A stretch of 64,000 bases of DNA, taken from contig NZ_FNUY01000010.1 of the NCBI RefSeq assembly GCF_900108245.1, positions 62,001-126,000 of the forward strand, given 5' to 3'. The stretch is from Allobosea lathyri. GTDB taxonomy: Bacteria; Pseudomonadota; Alphaproteobacteria; Rhizobiales; Beijerinckiaceae. Every line of letters starts with the position of its first letter. The first letter of the stretch is position 1. The notes under the pieces are model-generated. The model was given only the letters and a program-made list of their open reading frames with translations, was not told the DNA's origin and made no database searches. Below are positions 55,046-63,801 of this stretch, one piece after another. The position numbers were made by a program, and so were the translations under genes.

Positions 55046-56137
55046 GTGACAATAGCTCTGGATCAGCCGCTTGTTGAGACGAAACCGGCTTCCGGCCATG
55101 CCGGCATCCGCCGCTGGCTCTGGCTCGTCGCCGCGCTCGTCTTCGTCATGGTCGTCGTCGGCGGCGCCACGCGGCTGACGGGATCGGGCCTCTCGATCAC
55201 CGAATGGAAGCCGATCACCGGCGCCCTGCCGCCCCTGTCGACGGAAAGTTGGGCCGCCGAATTCGAGAAGTACCGCGCGAGCCCGCAATACCAGCTGCTC
55301 AACAGCGGCATGAGCCTGGGCGAGTTCCAGTTCATCTACTGGTGGGAATGGGGCCATCGCCAGCTCGGCCGCTTCATCGGCTTCGTGTTCCTGGCCGGTT
55401 TCCTCGTCGTGGCGCTGCGCCGGCTGCTGCCCTGGCGGCGCACGCTGACCCTGTTCGGCATGGGCCTGCTGCTGGGCCTGCAGGGCGCGATCGGCTGGAT
55501 CATGGTGGCCTCGGGGCTGGAGCCCGGCATGGTCGCGGTCGCGCCGGTGAAGCTGACGCTGCATCTGACCTTCGCCGGCCTGTTCTTCGCCTCCGTCGTC
55601 GCCTTCGCGGTGTCGCTGACGCCGCCACGGCGGATCGAGCAGGCGAGGGCGCGCGGCGCGGCCTGGGCATTGCTGGCATTGACCTTCGTCCAGATAGCGC
55701 TCGGCGGCCTGGTCGCCGGCTCCAAGGCGGGTCTGACCTTCAACACCTGGCCGCTGATGGATGGCGCCTTGGTGCCGCCCTCATCGACGCTGTTCGCGCA
55801 GTCGCCCTTCTGGGAAAATTTCGTCGATAACGTCGCTTTGGTTCAGTTCAATCACCGGCTCGGCGCCTATCTGCTGCTGGCGCTGGCGCTCTGGCACGTC
55901 GTCGCGCTGCGTCGGGCGGCGCCGGGTTCGGGCGGTGCCAAACGGGCGACCGCGATCGCCGGCATGACGCTGGCGCAAGGCCTGCTCGGCATCGTCACGC
56001 TACTGCTGGCGGTGCCGATCTGGGCAGGGCTGGCGCATCAGGCGCTCGCCTTCATGGTGCTGGCGATGACGGTGGTGCATGTGACGCGCAGTAGCCTCCT
56101 TCTCCCCTTGGGGGAGAAGGTCCCGGCAGGGGGATGA
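55046..56137 (+). CDS. ctaA: heme A synthase (CtaA/COX15)
   Basis: A 363-residue membrane enzyme that oxidises heme O to heme A for cytochrome oxidase. Eight membrane segments; the heme-ligand His lie in YWWEWGHRQLGRFIG, KLTLHLTFAG, VQFNHRLGAYLL and LAHQALAFMV, and GGATRLTGSGLSITEWKPIT is the family signature. The GTG at 55046 (GAAGG upstream) is preferred; a GTG 30 bases earlier is possible. The last 12 or so residues (LLLPLGEKVPAGG) are encoded by a palindromic repeat. Confidence 0.94.
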   Translation: MTIALDQPLVETKPASGHAGIRRWLWLVAALVFVMVVVGGATRLTGSGLSITEWKPITGALPPLSTESWAAEFEKYRASPQYQLLNSGMSLGEFQFIYWWEWGHRQLGRFIGFVFLAGFLVVALRRLLPWRRTLTLFGMGLLLGLQGAIGWIMVASGLEPGMVAVAPVKLTLHLTFAGLFFASVVAFAVSLTPPRRIEQARARGAAWALLALTFVQIALGGLVAGSKAGLTFNTWPLMDGALVPPSSTLFAQSPFWENFVDNVALVQFNHRLGAYLLLALALWHVVALRRAAPGSGGAKRATAIAGMTLAQGLLGIVTLLLAVPIWAGLAHQALAFMVLAMTVVHVTRSSLLLPLGEKVPAGG

Positions 56138-56218
56138 GGGCGCTCCGACTGGGTGCGCCCTCCTTCCCTCATCCGTCAGCGCTTCGCGCTGCCACCTTCT
56201 CCCCCGAGGGGAGAAGGA
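56097..56218. repeat. palindromic repeat overlapping the 3' end of ctaA
   Basis: tccttctccccttgggggag (from 56097) pairs with ctcccccgaggggagaagga (to 56218), and ggatgaggg pairs with ccctcatcc further in. The ctaA stop codon (56135-56137) lies inside the left arm. On the other side it ends just before the metZ stop at 56220, so it may terminate both convergent genes. Confidence 0.88.
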
Positions 56219-56219
56219 T

Positions 56220-57497
56220 TCAGACGAGCGCCTGATCGAGATCGTCGATCAGATCGGCGACGTCCTCCAGCCCGATCGACAGCCGCACCACCTCCGGCCC
56301 GGCGCCCGACGCGGTCTTCTGCGCATCGGTCAGCTGGCGGTGGGTGGTCGAGGCCGGGTGGATCACCAGCGAGCGGGTGTCGCCGATATTGGCCAGATGC
56401 GAGAACAGCTTGAGGTTCGAGACCAGCTTGACGCCGGCATCATAGCCGCCCTTGAGGCCGAAGGTCAGAACCGCGCCGGCGCCCTTGGGGCAATAGCGCT
56501 TGGCAAGCTCGTGATACTTGCTGTCCGGCAGGCTGGCATAGCTCACCCATTCGACAGCCGGGTGGTCTGCCAGATGTTTCGCGACCGTCAGCGTGTTCTC
56601 GCAATGCCTCTGCATACGCAGCGGCAGGGTCTCGATGCCCGTCAGGATCAGGAAGGCGTTGAAGGGCGAGAGCGCCGGGCCCATGTCGCGCAGGCCGAGC
56701 ACGCGGGTCGCGATGGCGAAGGCGAAGTTGCCGAAAGTCTCGCCCAGAACCATGCCGTTATATTCCGGACGCGGCTTGGAGAGCATCGGATAGCGCTCGT
56801 CGCCGACCCAGTTGAACGAGCCGCCATCGACGATGATGCCGCCGACCGAATTGCCGTGCCCGCCCAGGAACTTCGTCGCCGAATGCACCACGATGTCGGC
56901 GCCGTGCTCGAAGGGGCGGATCAGATAGGGGCTGGCCATCGTGTTGTCGACGATGAGCGGGATGTTGTGCTTCCTTGCGATCGCCGCGATGCCGGCGATG
57001 TCGACGACGACGCCGCCGGGATTGGCGATCGATTCGATGAAGATCGCCTTGGTCTTGGGCGTAACCGCTGCGGCGAAGCTCTCAAGATCGTCGGAATCGG
57101 CCCAGATCACGTTCCAGCCGAAATTCTTGTAGGAGTGGTTGAACTGGTTGATCGAGCCGCCATAGAGCTTCTTGGCGGCGACGAACTCGTCGCCCGGCTG
57201 CATCAGCGCGTGGAAGCACAGGAACTCGGCCGCGTGGCCGGACGCGACTGCGAGCGCGGCCGTGCCGCCCTCGAGTGCCGCGACGCGCTCCTCCAGCACC
57301 GCATTGGTCGGGTTGCCGATGCGGCTGTAGATATTGCCGAAAGCCTGCAGGCCGAACAGCGACGCGGCATGGTCGACATCGTCGAAGACGAAGGACGTCG
57401 TCTGGTAGATCGGCGTCGCGCGCGCGCCGGTGGCGGCGTCGGGTGCTGCGCCCGCATGAATGGCGAGCGTATGGAATCCCGGTGCGCGGTCTGACAT
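56220..57497 (-). CDS. metZ: O-acetylhomoserine aminocarboxypropyltransferase (sulfhydrylase)
   Basis: A 425-residue PLP enzyme of methionine synthesis that adds sulfide to O-acetyl (or O-succinyl) homoserine. The PLP Lys is in DIVVHSATKFLGGHGNSVGG; other marks are TPIYQTTSFVFDDVDHAASL, NIYSRIGNPTNAVLEERVAA, and the C-terminal HPASTTHRQLTDAQ. The length fits MetY-type enzymes. The ATG at 57497 follows CAGGGAG. A perfect 20-bp palindrome lies 46 bases before the start. MetY is an alternative name. Confidence 0.93.
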   Translation of the reverse strand: MSDRAPGFHTLAIHAGAAPDAATGARATPIYQTTSFVFDDVDHAASLFGLQAFGNIYSRIGNPTNAVLEERVAALEGGTAALAVASGHAAEFLCFHALMQPGDEFVAAKKLYGGSINQFNHSYKNFGWNVIWADSDDLESFAAAVTPKTKAIFIESIANPGGVVVDIAGIAAIARKHNIPLIVDNTMASPYLIRPFEHGADIVVHSATKFLGGHGNSVGGIIVDGGSFNWVGDERYPMLSKPRPEYNGMVLGETFGNFAFAIATRVLGLRDMGPALSPFNAFLILTGIETLPLRMQRHCENTLTVAKHLADHPAVEWVSYASLPDSKYHELAKRYCPKGAGAVLTFGLKGGYDAGVKLVSNLKLFSHLANIGDTRSLVIHPASTTHRQLTDAQKTASGAGPEVVRLSIGLEDVADLIDDLDQALV

Positions 57498-57543
57498 GGC
57501 GTGCTCCCTGAAAATATCTGATTTGATCTGACTATGAGATGAG

Positions 57544-57563
57544 GCGTTCGTTTTAACGAACGC
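57544..57563. promoter_or_regulatory. perfect palindrome upstream of metZ, possible operator
   Basis: GCGTTCGTT (57544-57552) and AACGAACGC (57555-57563) are exact complements with a 2-base centre. It is too tight for an ordinary RNA hairpin loop and has no T-tract after it, but suits a dimeric repressor. It is the only candidate between metZ and the monooxygenase gene upstream. An ArsR-type SAM-cycle regulator is one speculative binder. Confidence 0.5.
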
Positions 57564-57579
57564 ATCTGGCGGCGTCAAT

Positions 57580-58803
57580 TCAAGGACGGGGCGTCAGCTC
57601 CGGCCCGATATGCTCCGGCCGCACGCCCATGCCGACCATCCGTGCCGGAATTCGGCGCAGCGCCGGAAACCATTTCAGCAACCGAAGCACGAAAGGCGGG
57701 CGGACAGGCGCTGCGCCCGCCAGCAGCGGCGTGATCACCCGGTTCTGGATCGCGATCTGCATTGCCTGCGTCACCTTGGTCGGGAACATCCTGCGCCCCT
57801 GCACGGCGGCGAGATCGACATCGCTCAGCCGTTTTTCGCGCAGCGGAGCCGCCAGCCGGTTCGCTGCGGCAACTGCATCCTGGATCGCCAGGTTCACGCC
57901 GACGCCGCCGATCGGCGACATCGCATGGGCGGCGTCGCCGATGCAGATGAGGCCCGGCTTCCACCAGCGTGCAAGCCTGTCGACCGCGACCGAGAGCAGC
58001 TTGATGTCGTCCCAGCCCTTCAGCTCGGCAACGCGGTCGGCGAGTGAAGGGGAGAGCGCGACGAGGTTTTGGCGGAACGCTTCGAGACCCGCCGCACGCA
58101 GCTGCTCCAGCGAGCCCTTGGGAATGACGAAGGCGCATTGCCAATAGTCGCCGCGATTGAGCATCACCATGAAGCGACCCTGCGCGACCTGCCCGAAGGT
58201 CTGGTTGTCGTCGCCGGATTTGCGCGAGAGGCGAAACCACAGCACGTCGATCGGCGCGCCGAGCGTGGTCACGGCAAAGCCGGCCGCCTGACGGATATCG
58301 GAATGGCGCCCATCGGCCGCGACGACGAGATCGGCCTTGATCGAGATCTCGCGCTCCGGCGTCCGCGCCTTCAGGCCGACGACGCGGCCGCCAGCGCTGA
58401 TCGGCGCCTCGCCCCTGGTGTTCATCAGCAGGCGGAAACGCGGTAGCTCCCGGCCGCGATCGGCCAGGAAATCGAGAAAATCCCATTGCGGCATGAAAGC
58501 GATATAGGGCGCCTTCACCGACAGATGGCTGAAATCGGCAATCGGAATGGCCTCGCTGCCGAAGCGGGCGACAATGTGTCTTTCCTTGGTGTGGGGCAGC
58601 TTGAGGAATTCGTCGAGCAGGCCGAGCTCATGCATCAGCTGCATCGTCGAGGGGTGGATCGTGTCGCCCCGGAAATCGCGCAGGAAGTCGGCGTGTTTCT
58701 CCAGCACGATCACGTCGATGCCGGCCCTCGCGAGCAGGAAGCCGAGCATCATCCCGGCCGGGCCGCCGCCGGCGATGCAGCAGGTCGTGGTGAGGTCTGC
58801 CAT
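57580..58803 (-). CDS. FAD-dependent monooxygenase (PHBH/UbiH fold)
   Basis: A 407-residue flavoprotein. The FAD-binding GxGxxG is CCIAGGGPAGMMLGFLLARA, the DG motif ADLVVAADGRHSDIRQAAGF, and the GD motif LICIGDAAHAMSPIGGVGVN. Substrate is unknown; relatives hydroxylate aromatic compounds. The ATG at 58803 has a strong ribosome site (AGGAGG). It ends 83 bases before the metZ start on the same strand, so partial read-through is possible. Confidence 0.9.
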   Translation of the reverse strand: MADLTTTCCIAGGGPAGMMLGFLLARAGIDVIVLEKHADFLRDFRGDTIHPSTMQLMHELGLLDEFLKLPHTKERHIVARFGSEAIPIADFSHLSVKAPYIAFMPQWDFLDFLADRGRELPRFRLLMNTRGEAPISAGGRVVGLKARTPEREISIKADLVVAADGRHSDIRQAAGFAVTTLGAPIDVLWFRLSRKSGDDNQTFGQVAQGRFMVMLNRGDYWQCAFVIPKGSLEQLRAAGLEAFRQNLVALSPSLADRVAELKGWDDIKLLSVAVDRLARWWKPGLICIGDAAHAMSPIGGVGVNLAIQDAVAAANRLAAPLREKRLSDVDLAAVQGRRMFPTKVTQAMQIAIQNRVITPLLAGAAPVRPPFVLRLLKWFPALRRIPARMVGMGVRPEHIGPELTPRP

Positions 58804-58840
58804 GCTCAGCCTCCTGCCTTCGCTCTCCATTTCAACCCTG

Positions 58841-58960
58841 AGCCCTCATCCTGAGGAGCCGCGGAACGCGGCGTCTCGAAGGATGCTCCAGATGCCTCCC
58901 GAGTCTGCTGAAGCATCCTTCGAGACGCAAGCCTACGGCTTGCTCCTCAGGATGAGGGCT
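58841..58960. repeat. palindromic repeat, family 'CCTCATCCTGAGGAGC', copy 3
   Basis: agccctcatcctgaggagcc (from 58841) pairs with gctcctcaggatgagggct (to 58960); the inner stem is cgtctcgaaggatg / catccttcgagacg as in copy 1 (18803-18916). It lies between the CoA-binding protein gene and the monooxygenase gene. Confidence 0.9.
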
Positions 58961-59004
58961 GTGGTTGGGAGATGGTCGGGTCAAGCCCGACCATGACGCA
59001 CGCC

Positions 59005-59535
59005 TCACGTCCCCGGGCGGTGGATCGTCAGCTTCTGGAAGCCCTTGCCCGCGAGCACGGGTTTCTTCGACGAGAGAATACGCGAATTGATGCCCTGCCA
59101 GCCGATTTCGCCGGACAGCCGGCCATACTCGATCTTGGGGCAGCGGTTCATGATCACCGTCAGGCCCTTCGCCTCGGCCCGCGCGGCGGCTTCGTCATTG
59201 CGCACCGAAAGCTGCATCCAGATCACCTTGGGCAACGGGTCGAGCGCCAGCGCCTCGTCGGTGATCCGGCCGGCGGCCTCCGAATTGCGGAAGATCTCGA
59301 CCATGTCGATCGCGCCGGGGATGTCCTTCAGGGAGCCGTAGACGGTCTTGCCCAGCAGGGTCTGCCCGGCGAGACCTGGATTGACCGGGATCACGTCATA
59401 GCCACGATCGAGCAGGTATTTGGTCACGATCCAGCTTGGCCGCGCCTCGTTGCTGGAGGCGCCGACGAGCGCGATGCGCTTGACGCTCTTCAAAATGTCG
59501 CGGATCAGGCTGTCGGAATAGGAGTCGTGGTTCAA
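59005..59535 (-). CDS. CoA-binding domain protein (YccU type)
   Basis: A 176-residue Rossmann-fold protein of the succinyl-CoA-ligase-like CoA-binding family: KRIALVGASSNEARPSWIVT, RGYDVIPVNPGLAGQTLLGK, MVEIFRNSEAAGRITDEALA and the Cys-containing VIMNRCPKIEYGRLSGEIGW. The role is unknown. It starts at a TTG (59535), the only start that leaves the first helix complete. In relatives it often neighbours O-acetylhomoserine sulfhydrylase genes, as here. Confidence 0.88.
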   Translation of the reverse strand: MNHDSYSDSLIRDILKSVKRIALVGASSNEARPSWIVTKYLLDRGYDVIPVNPGLAGQTLLGKTVYGSLKDIPGAIDMVEIFRNSEAAGRITDEALALDPLPKVIWMQLSVRNDEAAARAEAKGLTVIMNRCPKIEYGRLSGEIGWQGINSRILSSKKPVLAGKGFQKLTIHRPGT

Positions 59536-59684
59536 GGCGCTGAATCCAAAGGCGAAAAGAGCTGCACCCGGCGGGAGCGACGCTCACGATTGCGCAGGTC
59601 CGAACACAGCTTCGCCACTCTTTTTTGCTTCACTCAGGCCACGGGGAGAACCCGGGGCTGTTCATCGCGAAAGGAGGGCCTGCC

Positions 59685-60137
59685 ATGTGCGATTACAGTC
59701 TGCATCATGTGATGTCTACTCCAGCCAAAGTTGGCGATGTGCTGAAATCGACCAGCTTCTCCAACTCGGGTACGCGTGGCTTCTGCGTCGCCGCTCAACC
59801 GGCTGTCGCGGTCTGCGTGCTTCCCGGCACGGAGTTGGCGTTCGACAACGACATCGAATGCGATCGGCTGGTCGGCTTCCTGCCGCATCGCAAGATCGCG
59901 GCGCGGGTCGGACGCTTCCGTCAGGTGGATCCCGACAACCCCTATGTGCATCATGACGCGATCGAACTGCCCGATGGGCAGATCATCATGGTGACGAACC
60001 TCTCCGAAGGACAGAGGGTGACCGTGCTGCAACTGCCGGCCGTCCCGCAGCCTGAGGGCGAGGCCAAGGCGTTGCCGGCGGAAGACGCGCTGCCGCAGGC
60101 GCAAGAGCTGCCGAAGCAGGAACGCGCAACCACCTGA
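59685..60137 (+). CDS. conserved hypothetical protein, 150 residues
   Basis: A soluble protein with a Cys near each beta strand: CDYSLHHVMSTPAKVGDVLK, GFCVAAQPAVAVCVLPGTEL, ECDRLVGFLPHRKIAARVGR and AIELPDGQIIMVTNLSEGQR, then a Pro/Glu/Ala-rich tail. The start at 59685 has a strong ribosome site (AAGGAGG). I recognise no named domain. Confidence 0.75.
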   Translation: MCDYSLHHVMSTPAKVGDVLKSTSFSNSGTRGFCVAAQPAVAVCVLPGTELAFDNDIECDRLVGFLPHRKIAARVGRFRQVDPDNPYVHHDAIELPDGQIIMVTNLSEGQRVTVLQLPAVPQPEGEAKALPAEDALPQAQELPKQERATT

Positions 60138-60218
60138 GGACGCGGCGGACCGTCTTGAGCGGCGGGCCGGGAGGCCCGTCGCGCAGGTGATCTCCTCTCG
60201 CGAGCACATGTCGCGTGG

Positions 60219-61034
60219 TCAGGGTTCGCGCCAGACCGGCGCGCGCTTTTCCATGAACGCGCCGATGCCTTCCTCGGCATCGCGCGCCAGCATATTCTCG
60301 ACCATCACCGCCGCGGCATGATCATAGGCCGCAGCAAGCCCCATCTCGCGCTGCTCATAGAAGGCGCGCTTGCCGATCTTGACCGTCGCGGGGGATTTGG
60401 ACGCGATCACGGCGGCGAGCCGCTGCGCTTCTGCCAGAGCCTGACCGGCCGCCACGACGCGATTGACCAGCCCCATGCGCGCGGCCTCCTCGGCCGGCAC
60501 CATCTCGCCGAGCAACAGCATTTCGAGCGCATGCTTGGCAGCGAGATTGCGCGAGAGCGCCACCATCGGCGTCGAGCAGAACAGGCCGATATGGACGCCG
60601 GGCGTACAGAAGCGAGCCTCCGCACCGGCCACCGCGAGGTCGCAGCTTGCAACCAGTTGGCACCCGGCCGCCGTCGCCGTGCCCTCCACGGCTGCAATCA
60701 CCGGCTGGGGCAGGTTCATGACCTGCTGCATCACACCAGAGCAACGGCCGAGAATATCGGTGAAATAGGCGCGGCCCCTGTCGGCGTCGGCGCGGTGCGC
60801 GCTCATCTCCTTGAGGTCGTGCCCGGCTGAAAACACCGGGCCCGCCGCGCTCAGCACCACGACGCGGACCGAACGGTCGGCCGCGATCGCCGTGAAGGCC
60901 TCGGCCAGAGCCGCCAGCATCGCCTCGCTCAAAGGGTTGCGCGATTGCGGGCGGTTCAGCGTCAGCGTTGCTATTCCACCCGCATCCTCGCGCAGCAGCA
61001 CGGGCGCGGCATCGGGCTTGTGATGGGCGTTCAT
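60219..61034 (-). CDS. enoyl-CoA hydratase/isomerase family protein
   Basis: A 271-residue crotonase-fold protein. The oxyanion hole is formed by GPVFSAGHDLKEMSAHRADA and AVEGTATAAGCQLVASCDLA; GLFCSTPMVALSRNLAAKHA and ASKSPATVKIGKRAFYEQRE follow. The CSTPMVAL segment resembles the ECHDC3 type. The exact substrate is not visible. Divergent from the thioesterase gene. Confidence 0.9.
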   Translation of the reverse strand: MNAHHKPDAAPVLLREDAGGIATLTLNRPQSRNPLSEAMLAALAEAFTAIAADRSVRVVVLSAAGPVFSAGHDLKEMSAHRADADRGRAYFTDILGRCSGVMQQVMNLPQPVIAAVEGTATAAGCQLVASCDLAVAGAEARFCTPGVHIGLFCSTPMVALSRNLAAKHALEMLLLGEMVPAEEAARMGLVNRVVAAGQALAEAQRLAAVIASKSPATVKIGKRAFYEQREMGLAAAYDHAAAVMVENMLARDAEEGIGAFMEKRAPVWREP

Positions 61035-61124
61035 GGGCTCGGCCTTTCGCGTCTGTTCCTATTGTCGCGGCCGGACTGCCATGCTGCAAGGGACAGAACG
61101 TCTCGCCAGCCTCCGGTTCCCTGC

Positions 61125-61553
61125 ATGACAACCCGCATGACCGCCTCCCAGATCGAGGATTATCTCGATCAGGTTTTCCCGCAGCTCCATTTTGGCGGCC
61201 GGACCTATTTCGTCGAAGAGGTCGGGCCGATGAGCGCCCGCATGCGCTGCGACTATCATGAGCGGCACCTGCGCCCTGGCGGCACCATTTCCGGGCCGAC
61301 CATGATGGCCCTGGCCGATCTTGCGCTTTACGTCGCGATCCTCGCCCAGATCGGCCCGGTCGGCCTCGCAGTGACGACGAGCCTCAACTACAATTTCCTG
61401 CGCAAGCCCGGTCAGGCGGCCCTGATCGGCGAAGCGAAGCTGCTCAAGCTCGGCAAGCGGCTGGCGGTGGGGGAGGTCGCTCTGTTCTCGCAGGGCGAGA
61501 GCGAGATGGTCTGCCATGCGACGGGGACGTATTCGATTCCCGCAGAGCGATAG
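61125..61553 (+). CDS. PaaI-type thioesterase family protein
   Basis: A 142-residue hotdog-fold protein: RMRCDYHERHLRPGGTISGP, TMMALADLALYVAILAQIGP, AVTTSLNYNFLRKPGQAALI and KLLKLGKRLAVGEVALFSQG. The HLRPGGTISGPTMMALAD segment is the active-site helix region of 4HBT/PaaI enzymes, hydrolysing acyl-CoA. The ATG at 61125 or 61137 may be the start; neither has a strong ribosome site. Confidence 0.88.
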   Translation: MTTRMTASQIEDYLDQVFPQLHFGGRTYFVEEVGPMSARMRCDYHERHLRPGGTISGPTMMALADLALYVAILAQIGPVGLAVTTSLNYNFLRKPGQAALIGEAKLLKLGKRLAVGEVALFSQGESEMVCHATGTYSIPAER

Positions 61554-61579
61554 AGCCTGACGGTTTCACGCGTTTTGAC

Positions 61580-61746
61580 GGAACCACACCGTCATTCCGG
61601 GGCTTCGCAAAGCGAAGAGCCCGGAACCCATAACCGATGCCGGTGCGGATGAAGCGCGCCCAGGTCGGTGCCTCAGTGAAGCCGCGCGCCGGTTATGGGT
61701 TCCGGGCTCAGCCCTGCGGGCTGCCCCGGAATGACGCCGTGGCTCC
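61580..61746. repeat. palindromic repeat between the thioesterase and modA-like genes
   Basis: ggaaccacaccgtcattccg (from 61580) pairs with cggaatgacgccgtggctcc (to 61746), with inner pairs agagcccggaacccataacc / ggttatgggttccgggct. It fills most of the 224-base gap between convergent genes and could terminate both. Confidence 0.88.
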
Positions 61747-61777
61747 ATGGAGACTCAGTCATCATGCGCGCGCCGGC

Positions 61778-62569
61778 CTATTGCTTGACGGGCAACGGCT
61801 CCAGCCCCGTCTTCTTGATGACGGGCGCGGAGTCCGCCGAACCAAGGCAGGCGATCAACTTCTTGGCGGCTTCAGGCTCTTTCGATCCGGCCGCGAGCCC
61901 GGCCGAGAATACCGTCACGCGCTGGACCTCCTCCGGCAGCGTGCCGACGAAATCCAGCCCATCGATCGAGATCAGCTCGCTGACCTGCTGGAAGCCGAGC
62001 TCGGCTTCGCCGCGCACCACCACCGTGCCGACGCGCTCGCTGAAAATCTTCTTCGATTTCGCCATCACCGCCCCGCTCGGATCGAGCTTGGGGAACAGTT
62101 CCTCGGAGAGATAGGTCCCGCTGGCGCTCGCAGAATAGGCGATCGACTTCGCGTTCATCAGCGTCTTCTTCAGCGCCTCGACACTGGAGATGTCGGGCTT
62201 GGGCGCGCCGGCCTTGACCGACAGCCCGATCGCCGAGCGCACCAGATCGACCCGGCTGCCGGGAATGCCCTTGCCATCCTGTGCGAGCTTGTCGAAGGCC
62301 TCGGCCGCAAGGATGACGACATCGGCCGGCTCACCCCTGGCCAGCCGGTTCGGGATGGCGTCAGGCGCGGCCCCCATCGAAGCGCCATAGGCGCTGACCA
62401 CTTTCTGGCCGATCTTGACCTCGCAGCCGGCGACGAGCTCCTTGTAAGCAGCGGTGAAGCCCCCGGAACTGATCACGTGGACCTCGGCGGCGGCCGCCGA
62501 GATCGCGGCGAGAGACGCGGCGGTCCCCAGGATGGCGGCGAGAAACGAAGCTAGCGTGTTCTTATGCAT
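61778..62569 (-). CDS. ModA-like periplasmic substrate-binding protein
   Basis: A 263-residue extracellular-solute-binding protein with a signal peptide (LASFLAAILGTAASLAAISA, cut near AAAA/EVHV). It shows VHVISSGGFTAAYKELVAGC, ANRLARGEPADVVILAAEA-like segment at about 75-95, and YSASASGTYLSEELFPKL. The ModA-like oxyanion pattern is partial, and no modB, modC or other transport gene is nearby, so the ligand is unknown. The ATG at 62569 has a strong ribosome site (CAGGAGG). Confidence 0.8.
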   Translation of the reverse strand: MHKNTLASFLAAILGTAASLAAISAAAAEVHVISSGGFTAAYKELVAGCEVKIGQKVVSAYGASMGAAPDAIPNRLARGEPADVVILAAEAFDKLAQDGKGIPGSRVDLVRSAIGLSVKAGAPKPDISSVEALKKTLMNAKSIAYSASASGTYLSEELFPKLDPSGAVMAKSKKIFSERVGTVVVRGEAELGFQQVSELISIDGLDFVGTLPEEVQRVTVFSAGLAAGSKEPEAAKKLIACLGSADSAPVIKKTGLEPLPVKQ

Positions 62570-62652
62570 CAGGTTTTCCTCCTGCCGCAGGATCGCGCAA
62601 CCGCGTCGGGAAACGCAAGCTCAGGGTGCGGACATAATGCGTCGAGCATAGT

Positions 62653-62670
62653 ACGGTATCCAAATACCGT
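62653..62670. promoter_or_regulatory. palindrome upstream of the modA-like gene
   Basis: ACGGTAT (62653-62659) and ATACCGT (62664-62670) are exact complements with a 4-base centre, 84 bases before the modA-like start and about 60 before the likely rplM promoter. A repressor site for the binding-protein gene is the simplest reading. Confidence 0.4.
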
Positions 62671-62728
62671 TTCCGGCATCCTCTTTCAGAATATGAGTTT
62701 TCTGGCGCGATGAAGAGATACGGAGTGC

Positions 62729-62757
62729 TTGACATCGCCCCCGCCCGCCCTTAGTCC
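62729..62757 (+). promoter_or_regulatory. candidate promoter of rplM-rpsI
   Basis: A consensus TTGACA (62729-62734) is followed after 17 bases by TAGTCC (62752-62757). The spacing is right and the -35 is perfect; the -10 is weak, as is usual in this group. Confidence 0.5.
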
Positions 62758-62826
62758 CGGCCTCACATCGCCGCCGGTCTCCGGCGGCTTGTCATTTTCT
62801 CTCAAGCCACCGAAGGGGTGCCCGCG

Positions 62827-63288
62827 ATGAAGACCATCTCGCTCAAGCCCGCCGATGTCGAAAAGAAATGGGTTGTGATCGACGCCTCCGGGCTCGTCGT
62901 CGGCCGTCTCGCCTCCGTTGTGGCGATGCGTCTTCGCGGCAAGCACAAGGCCGCCTACACTCCCCATGTCGACTGCGGCGACAACATCATCGTCATCAAT
63001 GCCGACAAGGTCGTCCTGACCGGCCGTAAGCGCGACCAGAAGGTGTACTACCACCACACCGGTTACGCTGGCGGCATCAAGGAGCGTTCGGCCAAGTTCA
63101 TCCTCGAAGGCCGCTTCCCGGAGCGGATCGTCGAGAAGGCCATCGAGCGCATGCTGCCGCGCGGGCCGCTGTTCCGCCAGATCCTCGGCAACCTGCGTGT
63201 CTACAAGGGCGCTGAGCATCCCCACGCAGCCCAGTCGCCGGAGGCGCTCGACGTCGCCGCGCTCAACCGCAAGAATGCGAGGGTCTGA
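62827..63288 (+). CDS. rplM: 50S ribosomal protein L13
   Basis: A 153-residue early-assembly protein of the large ribosomal subunit. Signatures: [40 protein letters not shown] and [20 protein letters not shown]. The ATG at 62827 follows AAGGGG; a GTG nine bases earlier is unlikely. rpsI follows after 2 bases, the standard operon. Confidence 0.97.
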   Translation: MKTISLKPADVEKKWVVIDASGLVVGRLASVVAMRLRGKHKAAYTPHVDCGDNIIVINADKVVLTGRKRDQKVYYHHTGYAGGIKERSAKFILEGRFPERIVEKAIERMLPRGPLFRQILGNLRVYKGAEHPHAAQSPEALDVAALNRKNARV

Positions 63289-63290
63289 TA

Positions 63291-63770
63291 ATGGCCGAGG
63301 TTCTTCAGTCTCTCGAGCAGCTCGGCCAGGTCGCCAAGACCGCGCAGCCGGATGCTCCCGTCCACGTCAAGAAGATCGACGCGCAGGGCCGCGCCTATGC
63401 CACCGGCAAGCGCAAGAACGCCATCGCCCGCGTCTGGATCAAGCCCGGCTCGGGTAAGATCACGGTCAACACCCGTGACCAGGAAGTCTACTTTGCGCGC
63501 CCCGTGCTGCGCATGGTCCTGCAGCAGCCGCTGCAGCATGTCGATCGCCTGACCCAGTACGACGTCGTCGTCACGGTCAAGGGCGGCGGCCTCTCCGGCC
63601 AGGCCGGTGCAGTTCGCCACGGCATCTCCAAGGCACTGACCTTCTATGAGCCCGAGCTTCGCGGCCCGCTCAAGAAGGAAGGCTTCCTGACCCGCGATTC
63701 GCGTGTCGTCGAGCGTAAGAAGTTCGGTAAGGCCAAGGCCCGCCGCAGCTTCCAATTCTCGAAGCGCTGA
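63291..63770 (+). CDS. rpsI: 30S ribosomal protein S9
   Basis: A 159-residue small-subunit protein whose C-terminal Arg tail reaches the P-site tRNA. The conserved part runs from [20 protein letters not shown] through [20 protein letters not shown] and [13 protein letters not shown] to the end [11 protein letters not shown]. The N-terminal extension of about 30 residues is normal for alphaproteobacteria. Confidence 0.97.
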   Translation: MAEVLQSLEQLGQVAKTAQPDAPVHVKKIDAQGRAYATGKRKNAIARVWIKPGSGKITVNTRDQEVYFARPVLRMVLQQPLQHVDRLTQYDVVVTVKGGGLSGQAGAVRHGISKALTFYEPELRGPLKKEGFLTRDSRVVERKKFGKAKARRSFQFSKR

Positions 63771-63801
63771 TCGCACTCTTCGCAAGAGTCGAAAATTCGG
63801 A

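Noticed and set aside
57498-57579. SAM-II or other SAM riboswitch before metZ
   Set aside because: The conserved pseudoknot sequences (such as GCUAAAAAG) are absent; only a tight palindrome is present.
58841-58960. CRISPR-like repeats
   Set aside because: The repeated sequences are single dispersed palindromes, not regularly spaced direct repeats with spacers, and no cas genes occur.
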